The notes under the pieces are model-generated. The model searched no databases, was not told the origin of the DNA, and saw nothing but the letters and a program-made list of their open reading frames with translations. Below, piece after piece: positions 1-5,774 of a stretch of DNA of 7,245 nt; the stretch's first letter is position 1, and each line of letters opens with the position of its first letter. Source of the stretch: an uncultured Lachnospiraceae bacterium (GTDB taxonomy: Bacteria; Bacillota_A; Clostridia; Lachnospirales; Lachnospiraceae). The position numbers were made by a program, and so were the translations under genes. Location of the stretch: contig CAMOGO010000056.1 of NCBI GenBank assembly GCA_946614075.1, positions 1 through 7,245 of the forward strand. The letters run 5' to 3'.

Positions 1-52
1 ACTCCAGCACCGGTACGGCAAAATCCGGCGTTCCCATAAATACAATCTTCAT
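1..52 (-). CDS. fmt: Methionyl-tRNA formyltransferase, N-terminal fragment (runs off the left edge)
   Basis: Only the first 17 codons are visible, reading MKIVFMGTPDFAVPVLE from an ATG at 52..50. This matches the very conserved N-terminus of Fmt, where the first beta strand and the GTPDFA loop begin the formyltetrahydrofolate-binding Rossmann-like domain. Fmt transfers a formyl group from 10-formyl-THF to Met-tRNAfMet in the cytoplasm, giving the initiator tRNA. The ATG lies one base after the def stop codon, and a GAGGA ribosome binding site (68..64) sits inside the last codons of def, so translation of the two genes is probably coupled. The pairing makes functional sense because Def removes the formyl group that Fmt adds. 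The rest of the gene lies outside the window, so its integrity cannot be judged. Confidence 0.93.
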   Translation of the reverse strand, partial: MKIVFMGTPDFAVPVLE

Positions 53-53
53 C

Positions 54-536
54 TTAGTTTTTTTCCTCGTCATCCGGCTCGACGTCCACCAGATCGCCCT
101 CTACCAGCTCGACATAAAGCTTGCCGTCGAGGTGATCGATCTCGTGACACAAAGCCCTGGCTAAAAGCTCTTCCCCATGAACCGTGATATCTTCAAAATT
201 CTCATTCTTCGCCTTGACCGTCACCGAGTAAGGACGTGTGACATTTCCGGATTTTCCGGGGACGCTCAGGCACCCCTCCGGTCCTGTCTGCTCTCCGCTC
301 TGCTCGACGATCTCCGGATTGATCAGTGTGTACTGATTGCCGTCGCCGATATCAATGACAACAATCCGCTTCAGAATTCCGACCTGCGGAGCTGCAAGCC
401 CTACTCCATTGTCATCATACATCGTCTCATACATATCCGTGATGATGTCGCGGATGCGAGGAGTAACCTCCTTTACCACTTTGCATTTTTTCGTGAGTAC
501 CGGATCTCCGATTTCCCGGATTGTTCTCAGTGACAT
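54..536 (-). CDS. def: Peptide deformylase, type 1
   Basis: This metalloenzyme removes the N-formyl group from nascent proteins as they leave the ribosome. All three family motifs are present in the 160-residue product: GVGLAAPQVG (residues 44-53), EGCLSVPG (87-94, with metal ligand Cys89) and HEIDHLDG (131-138, with ligands His131 and His135 and catalytic Glu132). The length is normal for the family. The open frame extends six codons upstream to a TTG at 554. I chose the ATG at 536 because it gives the usual start (MSLRTIREIGDPVL) and is preceded by an AAAGGA site at 550..545 with 8 nt spacing, which would lie inside the coding region if the TTG were used. The C-terminus is acidic (DVEPDDEEKN) and also carries the fmt ribosome binding site. 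The priA stop is 80 nt upstream and the fmt start 1 nt downstream. Confidence 0.98.
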   Translation of the reverse strand: MSLRTIREIGDPVLTKKCKVVKEVTPRIRDIITDMYETMYDDNGVGLAAPQVGILKRIVVIDIGDGNQYTLINPEIVEQSGEQTGPEGCLSVPGKSGNVTRPYSVTVKAKNENFEDITVHGEELLARALCHEIDHLDGKLYVELVEGDLVDVEPDDEEKN

Positions 537-544
537 ATTGGTTT

Positions 545-550
545 TCCTTT
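545..550 (-). promoter_or_regulatory. def ribosome binding site, in a potential hairpin loop
   Basis: Read on the minus strand, AAAGGA at 550..545 lies 8 nt before the def ATG and decides the start codon. It is flanked by perfect 5-nt arms, ATTGG (555..551) and CCAAT (541..537), leaving a 9-nt A/G loop that contains the site. The stem is short and AT-rich, so it may be only marginally stable. Confidence 0.75.
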
Positions 551-577
551 CCAATCAAAGCTGATATTTTTTTCTAT

Positions 578-628
578 CGCCGTATTCCGGCGTTTATTCC
601 GCCGCATTCCCGGCTTTTATTCCGCTGC
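578..628 (-). repeat. Imperfect tandem repeat across the priA stop codon, with alternative small hairpins
   Basis: On the minus strand two units follow directly, 628..606 (23 nt) and 605..584 (22 nt). They align at about 20 positions with two substitutions and one gap. A degenerate third copy starts at 583 (ACGGCG). Unit 1 holds the last codons and stop of priA (GCA GCG GAA TAA), and unit 2 repeats this as GCGGCGGAATAA in another frame. The half-sites CGGCG (604..600), CGCCG (592..588) and CGGCG (582..578) allow two mutually exclusive 5-bp hairpins with 7-nt and 5-nt loops. No T-run follows, so this is not a standard intrinsic terminator. It fills most of the 80-nt priA-def gap. Confidence 0.7.
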
Positions 629-2833
629 GAACTGCAGGATGTATTCGCGCCGGTCAGCACCCTCCCATGGGACACTTTCGACCCGGTCACGGCAGCGGTT
701 CAATACCCCTCGGTCCTCGGACTTCAGGTAAACTCTCTTTCGGTACATATCGCTGATCTTTAAGATCGGGGCGTCCGCCGGGCCGATGATCTCCTCGTCC
801 GGGAAGTCCTTTCGCAACAGATCAGCATAAAAGCGTGCCGCTCCCTCCGCAACATCCTCTCTGGCAGAAACGATCTGCAGCGTCATCATACTGTAGGTTG
901 GCGGATAATGCAAAAGCTTCCGGTAGACGATCTCCTGTCCGTAGAAAGCATCGTAATCCTGACGGGATGCCTCCAGGATGCTGTAATGCTCCGGCTGGTA
1001 GGTCTGGATCACGACCTCGCCGGCGCTTTCGGCGCGGCCTGCCCTGCCGGCTGCCTGCGTCAGCAGCTGGAAGGTATGCTCCGCTCCCCGGAAATCCGGC
1101 GTGTTTAAGGACAGATCCGCGGCCAGGGCTCCCACCAGGGTGACCTTCGGGAAATCATGTCCCTTAACGATCATCTGTGTCCCGAGCAGGATGTCGGCTT
1201 TTCCCTCGCGGAAGGCCTCCAGGATCTGCTCATGGCCCTGCTTTGCGGATGTCGTGTCCGCATCCATTCTAAGAACCCTTGCATCCGGGAACTGCGAGAT
1301 CAGCATCTGCTCGACCTTCTGGGTTCCGATGCCAAAGGGTGCGATGTAAGGCGACCCGCATTCCGGACACAGCTTCGGCGCCCGGGTCTGATACCCGCAG
1401 TAGTGGCATCTTAAGGAACCGTCTGCGTGGTATTTCAAAGCCACATCGCAATGCGGGCACTGCATAGCCTCTCCGCAGGAACGGCAGGACACAAAGCTCG
1501 CATACCCGCGCCGATTCAGGAAAAGCATGATCTGCTCCTTCTTCTCCAGGCGATCCGTGATTTTCTCTCTTAAAAGGGAGGAGAAAATCGATTTATTCCC
1601 ATTTTTCATTTCTTCGCGCAGATCGACCAGATAGACCTGCGGCAGGATGCTCCCTGCCTTTGCCCGGTTTTTCAGTGTGTAAAGCCGGTATTCCCCGCTC
1701 TTGGCACGCGAAAAAGCCTCCAGGGAGGGTGTCGCGGAACCCAGGATAACCTCGGCTCCTGACAGCCTTGCACGCTCGACGGCTGTCTCTCTGGCATGAT
1801 ATCTGGGCGCATTTTCACTCTGATAGGCGCTTTCATGCTCCTCATCGATGACGATCAGGCCCAGGTTCGGAAACGGGGCAAAAAGCGCCGACCGGGGGCC
1901 TATCATGATGGAGGCGTCTCCCCGGCGGGCTCGCTGCAGCTGATCCTGCCGCTCCCCGTCCGACAGGCGGGAATTCATCACACAGATCCGGTCGCCAAAG
2001 CGCCGGTAAAAGCGCATCACCGTCTGATAGGTGAGGGCAATCTCGGGGACCAGGACGATCGCCTGCTTTCCCTCCTCGAGTGTCCTGGCGATACGCTCGA
2101 TATAAATCTCGGTTTTGCCGCTTCCGGTCACGCCGTAGATCAGGCTGACATCCCGATATCCTTCCTGATGGCGCCTTTCCATCTCATCCAGGATGGCCTG
2201 CTGCTCGGAAGTGTAGACCGGTCTTTCCCCGGAAACCTCTTGAAATGAGCGGTTTCCACGGATGATCTCCTCCTCGCGGATTGCGATCACGCCGTCTTTT
2301 TTCATGGCGGCCAGGGTGGAATCCGCGATCGAAAGCTTCTGCCGGATCATATCCAGCGGAATGGTGCGGTCCGACAGCATGGCCTCCGCAAGCCTCTGCT
2401 TGGCGGCGTACTTTTTGTGCCGGCAAAGAGCGATATATTCCTCCAGGTCTTCTCTTGACAGAAGGCAGTCGACCCATCGTCTTTGCAGGGTTTTCACTTT
2501 TTTACGGATAGGGAGGACCAGCTTTAAGGCCTGTATCATCGTAGACCCATACTGCTCTCTGATCCATCCGGCCAGACGGATCAGGTTCTGGGATGCCTCG
2601 TCCGGATCGGCCAGCACACCGCAGATCTCCTTGATCTTCGTCTCATCGTACGCCGGTTTTTTCGTGAACTCGGTCACATACCCCTTGATCCTGCGGTTTC
2701 CCTGTCCGAATGGGATTTCGACCACACTGCCGATCCCGATCTCCTCGCGCAGTTCCTCCGGAATCCGATATTCAAATACCCGGTCCAGGCTTTCATGTGA
2801 AATATCTATGATAATTCTGGCATATTCCGCCAT
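617..2833 (-). CDS. priA: Primosomal protein N', replication restart helicase PriA
   Basis: PriA is a 3'-5' superfamily 2 helicase that binds abandoned replication forks and reloads the replisome. The 738-residue product matches the usual length (E. coli about 730). Residues 1-105 form the 3'-end-binding domain, with the family signature IPFGQGNRRIKGYV. Helicase motifs follow: Walker A GVTGSGKT (234-241), DEEH box (330-333), GSATPS (365-370), LFLNRRGYA (437-445), GTQMIVKGHDFP (551-562) and QAAGRAGR (593-600). Eight cysteines in four CxxC pairs (450/453, 459/462, 476/479, 489/492) form the two zinc-binding sites inserted in the helicase core, all intact. The ATG at 2833 has an AGAAAGGA site at 2846..2839, 5 nt away. 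The gene starts 44 nt after murF. Its end lies in a small tandem repeat. Confidence 0.98.
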   Translation of the reverse strand: MAEYARIIIDISHESLDRVFEYRIPEELREEIGIGSVVEIPFGQGNRRIKGYVTEFTKKPAYDETKIKEICGVLADPDEASQNLIRLAGWIREQYGSTMIQALKLVLPIRKKVKTLQRRWVDCLLSREDLEEYIALCRHKKYAAKQRLAEAMLSDRTIPLDMIRQKLSIADSTLAAMKKDGVIAIREEEIIRGNRSFQEVSGERPVYTSEQQAILDEMERRHQEGYRDVSLIYGVTGSGKTEIYIERIARTLEEGKQAIVLVPEIALTYQTVMRFYRRFGDRICVMNSRLSDGERQDQLQRARRGDASIMIGPRSALFAPFPNLGLIVIDEEHESAYQSENAPRYHARETAVERARLSGAEVILGSATPSLEAFSRAKSGEYRLYTLKNRAKAGSILPQVYLVDLREEMKNGNKSIFSSLLREKITDRLEKKEQIMLFLNRRGYASFVSCRSCGEAMQCPHCDVALKYHADGSLRCHYCGYQTRAPKLCPECGSPYIAPFGIGTQKVEQMLISQFPDARVLRMDADTTSAKQGHEQILEAFREGKADILLGTQMIVKGHDFPKVTLVGALAADLSLNTPDFRGAEHTFQLLTQAAGRAGRAESAGEVVIQTYQPEHYSILEASRQDYDAFYGQEIVYRKLLHYPPTYSMMTLQIVSAREDVAEGAARFYADLLRKDFPDEEIIGPADAPILKISDMYRKRVYLKSEDRGVLNRCRDRVESVPWEGADRREYILQFAAE

Positions 2834-2877
2834 CTGAATCCTTTCTGTTTTCCTTAAAGCCCGACCTTAAAAATCCT

Positions 2878-4248
2878 TTACAGTTCCTCGCTGACCTCTG
2901 ACAGCTTCATGCTGTTGGAGCCCTTTAAGAGCACCAGGTCTCCCTCCGTCAGGCATTCCTTTGTATAAAGAGCCGCCTCTTTATTATTGTCAAAGAAGGC
3001 GACCTCGATGGCCGGGTTCTTCTCTTTGGCGGCAAGTCCGATCTCACGGCCGAGCGCACCGACGCACACCAGGACAGAAACGCCCTTGTCCGCCGCATAC
3101 TCTCCGACCTCCCGGTGGAATTCTACTTCCCTCTCGCCGAGCTCCTTCATGTCGGCCAGGACGGCAACGCGCTTCCCGGAGCAGCTCATCTCCGAAAGGA
3201 CGCTTAAGGCAGCCTTCATGGAATCCGGACTGGCATTGTAAAAGTCCTCGATCACCCGATATCCGTTGCTCTTGCGGATTTTCTGCCGTCCGGCAAAGCC
3301 GATGAAGGTAGTAAGCTTCTCGGCAGCTGCCTCCAGCGGAACGTCCCAGACATAGGCCGCTGCCAGCGCCGCGAGGGCATTCATGACCATATGACGGCCT
3401 GCCATCTGCAGTCTTACCGTGACCGGATGTCCGCAGACATCCGCGTCGAACACAGAATAGCTGTCCTCCTCGCGCAGGTTAAACGCGCGGACGTCATTGT
3501 TCTCGCCAAAGCCGTAGAACAGGATCCGGTACCCGCAGGATGCATCGACCTTGCTTAACAGATCGTTGTCCCCGTTTAAGATCAGCGGGCTGCCGGGCTT
3601 CATGGCCTGAGCCAGCTTGAATTTCTCGGTAAAAATATTTTCCCTGGTCTTCAGGTTCTCAATATGGCTGACGCCGATATTGGTATAAATCGTCATGTCC
3701 GGCGCTGCGACCGGCGCGATTTTCTCCATCTCATGGAACTCGCTGATACCGACCTCCAGCACCACCGCCTCCGCATCCTCCGGGATACGGCTCACCATGA
3801 TAGGCACTCCCAGCTGGCTGTTGAAATTCTTCTGCGTACAGAAGGTTTTGTATCTGCCGGAAAGGGCCAGGGCCGTCATCTCGCGGGTCGTGGTTTTCCC
3901 TACGCTTCCTGCGACACACGCAACGGGGGCCGTAACCTTGGCTCTGAGATACCGTCCGAAGGCCTGCAGGGCTTCGGTCGTGTCCTCGACACGGATCCAG
4001 GTGATATCCGCGCTGTCCAGGTCACAGTCCTCTGAGTAGATCACGGTTTTCGCGCCTGCCGCGGCGGCTCCTGCGATATAGCGATGTCCATCCGTCTTGG
4101 CTCCGGGAATCGGCACAAAAAGTCCGTCCGGCTCAAGGCCGCTCCGGGAATCCAGGCTGATGCAGCCGATCGGCTGCTCCGGATCTCCCTTGGTGATCAT
4201 TCCTCCTGCAGCCCTCGCCAGGTCGGCCGCTGTCACATTTATCAGCAT
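2878..4248 (-). CDS. murF: UDP-N-acetylmuramoyl-tripeptide--D-alanyl-D-alanine ligase (MurF)
   Basis: MurF is the cytoplasmic ATP-dependent ligase that adds D-Ala-D-Ala to the UDP-MurNAc-tripeptide. The 456-residue product has the three-domain Mur ligase plan. Visible motifs are the P-loop GSVGKTTT (114-121, Lys118), NFNSQLGVP (141-149), LEVGIS with the metal-site Glu165, TNIGVSHIENL (189-199, His195), LNGDN (224-228), GRHMVMNALAA (284-294), GR (320-321), EDFYNASPDSM (334-344), LADMKELGE (364-372) and LLKGSNSM (440-447). Six of the seven residues usually invariant in Mur ligases are present; the Asn of the HNxxN motif is Met287. Other core motifs also vary (NSQ for NNE, NAS for NAN). The ATG is inside the murE end (7-nt overlap), with GAGGA at 4263..4259, so coupling to murE is likely. 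MurF identity is well supported; full activity is inferred. Confidence 0.92.
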   Translation of the reverse strand: MLINVTAADLARAAGGMITKGDPEQPIGCISLDSRSGLEPDGLFVPIPGAKTDGHRYIAGAAAAGAKTVIYSEDCDLDSADITWIRVEDTTEALQAFGRYLRAKVTAPVACVAGSVGKTTTREMTALALSGRYKTFCTQKNFNSQLGVPIMVSRIPEDAEAVVLEVGISEFHEMEKIAPVAAPDMTIYTNIGVSHIENLKTRENIFTEKFKLAQAMKPGSPLILNGDNDLLSKVDASCGYRILFYGFGENNDVRAFNLREEDSYSVFDADVCGHPVTVRLQMAGRHMVMNALAALAAAYVWDVPLEAAAEKLTTFIGFAGRQKIRKSNGYRVIEDFYNASPDSMKAALSVLSEMSCSGKRVAVLADMKELGEREVEFHREVGEYAADKGVSVLVCVGALGREIGLAAKEKNPAIEVAFFDNNKEAALYTKECLTEGDLVLLKGSNSMKLSEVSEEL

Positions 4249-5708
4249 AATCCCTCTTTCCTCAGGGCCTCCTTGGCCACCGCGCTGTCTAGGAACGGAT
4301 AGCGGACACCCTTGATTTCCTGATAGTCTTCATGTCCCTTGCCGATGATGACGATCATGTCGCCGGGCTCGGCATGCCCGATCGCGTAAAAGATTGCTTC
4401 GCGTCTGTCCGGGATTTCCAGGAACTTCCCATCGGTTTTGTCCATGCCGATGCGGATATCCGCGATGATATCCTTCACGTCTTCAAATCTTGAATTATCC
4501 TCGGTAATGATGGAAAGGTCCGCCAGGCGTCCTCCGATCTCACCCATGCCGTAGCGGCGCAGCTTAGACCGGTTTCCGCCGCAGCCGAACAGGCACACGA
4601 GGCGCTTCGGCTGGTAATCCCGTAATGTCAGGAGGAGACTTTCCATACTGACTTCATTGTGTGCGTAATCGACGATCACGGAGAATTTGTCCGATGCATA
4701 GACGATCTCCATCCGGCCGGTCACGTGAATATTCCGAAGGCCTTCCTTGATGGCCTCCTCGCTCACGCCGATCTCACTCGTAACCGCGATGGCGGCAAGT
4801 GCGTTGTAGACATTGAACAGGCCCGGGATTCCCACGTCAACCTGGAAATGTCTCTTTCCGCTCACGCAAAAACGCACGCCCATGAAATTCCCCTGGGCAT
4901 GGTACTGGATCTCTTCCGCCTTGTAATCGGCGTCCTTGTCGACCGCGAAGGTCGACAGGGTGCAGGTATGTCCTGCCTCGATGCGGTCCCAATTGGCATC
5001 GTCCGCATTTCCCAGGCCGATGCGGCACATGGACAGGATGCGGGATTTGTAATACAGATACTCCTCAAAGTCCTTGTGCTCGTTCGGGCCGATGTGGTCT
5101 GGCGCGATATTGGTGAAAACACCGTAATCGTAAAAGAAGCCGCTCAGGCGGTGAAGCATGATGCCCTGCGAGGATGCCTCCATAACGACATATTCACACC
5201 CGGCATCTGCCATCATCCGGAAATACTCCTGAACCTGATAGGACTCGGGAGTCGTATTCTTCGTCTGGATCTGACAGTCACCGTAGACGACGCCGTTCGT
5301 GCCGATCAGGCCCGTCTTATGGCCGGCTTTCTCCAGAATAGCGCGAATCATGTGCGTCGTGGTTGTCTTTCCCTTTGTTCCGGTCACGCCGATCGTCGTA
5401 AGACGCTCGGCCGGATAGCCGAACCAGGCAGCCGAAAGGATGGCAAGCGCCTCTCTGGTATCCTCCACCTTCAGTACGGTAACTCCCTCCGGAGCACAGA
5501 CATCGCGCTCGACGACAAACGCTGCCGCCCCGCGCTCTGCCACCTCTGCCACCGCTTCGTGAGCATCGTAATTGGCGCCGGCGATGCAGACGAAGAGGTC
5601 CTTTTCCCCCGCCAGACGCGTATCATAGGTCAGATGGCTGATCTCAAGATCCAGGCTTCCCTGAACCACCGTAAATGTGAGCCTTTCTGTCAGTTCTCGA
5701 AGGTTCAT
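4242..5708 (-). CDS. murE: UDP-N-acetylmuramoyl-L-alanyl-D-glutamate--diamino acid ligase (MurE), probably meso-diaminopimelate adding
   Basis: MurE is the cytoplasmic ATP-dependent ligase adding the third stem-peptide residue to UDP-MurNAc-L-Ala-D-Glu. The 488-residue product shows the P-loop GTKGKTTT (110-117), NTTPES (151-156), MEASSQG (176-182, Glu177), a DH pair (204-205), Lys221 in EEYLYYKSRIL (the expected carbamylated lysine), FNVYNALAA (298-306), GRME (331-334), DYAHN (347-351), FGCGGNRSK (374-382), DNSR (404-407) and GKGHEDYQ (457-464). Arg407, Gly457 and Glu461 correspond to diaminopimelate contacts known from E. coli MurE, and the Ala found in lysine-adding enzymes (DNPA) is absent, so diaminopimelate is the likely substrate. 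The Ser in DNSR, normally Pro, leaves some doubt. AAGGGAG at 5722..5716 gives a good ribosome binding site 7 nt from the ATG. The gene lies 54 nt after ftsK. Confidence 0.94.
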   Translation of the reverse strand: MNLRELTERLTFTVVQGSLDLEISHLTYDTRLAGEKDLFVCIAGANYDAHEAVAEVAERGAAAFVVERDVCAPEGVTVLKVEDTREALAILSAAWFGYPAERLTTIGVTGTKGKTTTTHMIRAILEKAGHKTGLIGTNGVVYGDCQIQTKNTTPESYQVQEYFRMMADAGCEYVVMEASSQGIMLHRLSGFFYDYGVFTNIAPDHIGPNEHKDFEEYLYYKSRILSMCRIGLGNADDANWDRIEAGHTCTLSTFAVDKDADYKAEEIQYHAQGNFMGVRFCVSGKRHFQVDVGIPGLFNVYNALAAIAVTSEIGVSEEAIKEGLRNIHVTGRMEIVYASDKFSVIVDYAHNEVSMESLLLTLRDYQPKRLVCLFGCGGNRSKLRRYGMGEIGGRLADLSIITEDNSRFEDVKDIIADIRIGMDKTDGKFLEIPDRREAIFYAIGHAEPGDMIVIIGKGHEDYQEIKGVRYPFLDSAVAKEALRKEGLC

Positions 5709-5740
5709 GATTTATCTCCCTTACGAACAATGGTTTTCAT

Positions 5741-5774
5741 GGAGGCATTTTGGGCTTTGCCTTTACATGCCTCC
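5741..5774 (-). promoter_or_regulatory. Inverted repeat over the ftsK stop codon, in the murE leader
   Basis: Read on the minus strand, GGAGGCAT (5774..5767) and ATGCCTCC (5748..5741) are perfect 8-nt arms around an 18-nt loop that contains the ftsK TAA (5765..5763). The left arm is coding (the Gly-Gly-Met end of FtsK). No T-run follows, so it is unlikely to be an intrinsic terminator. The right arm ends in CCTCC, an anti-Shine-Dalgarno-like sequence located 19 nt before the murE ribosome binding site core. The inverted repeat is directly visible; any regulatory role is inference. Confidence 0.5.

Noticed and set aside
537..554. Six-codon N-terminal extension of def starting at TTG
   Set aside because: The extension covers the AAAGGA ribosome binding site for the internal ATG, and the ATG gives the standard N-terminus of the family.
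537..616. Intrinsic terminator after priA
   Set aside because: The hairpins at the tandem repeat are followed by an A-rich stretch on the transcript strand, not a T-run.
1796..2837. Plus-strand open frames of 150 and 191 codons inside priA
   Set aside because: They lie fully antisense to a priA gene with every helicase motif intact, and have no recognisable product or independent support.
2834..2877. Possible promoter or terminator in the murF-priA gap, with repeated TTTAAGG and AAAGGATT words
   Set aside because: The repeats are direct, not inverted, no hairpin with a T-run is present, and I see no spaced -35 and -10 pair. Apart from the priA ribosome binding site nothing is supported.
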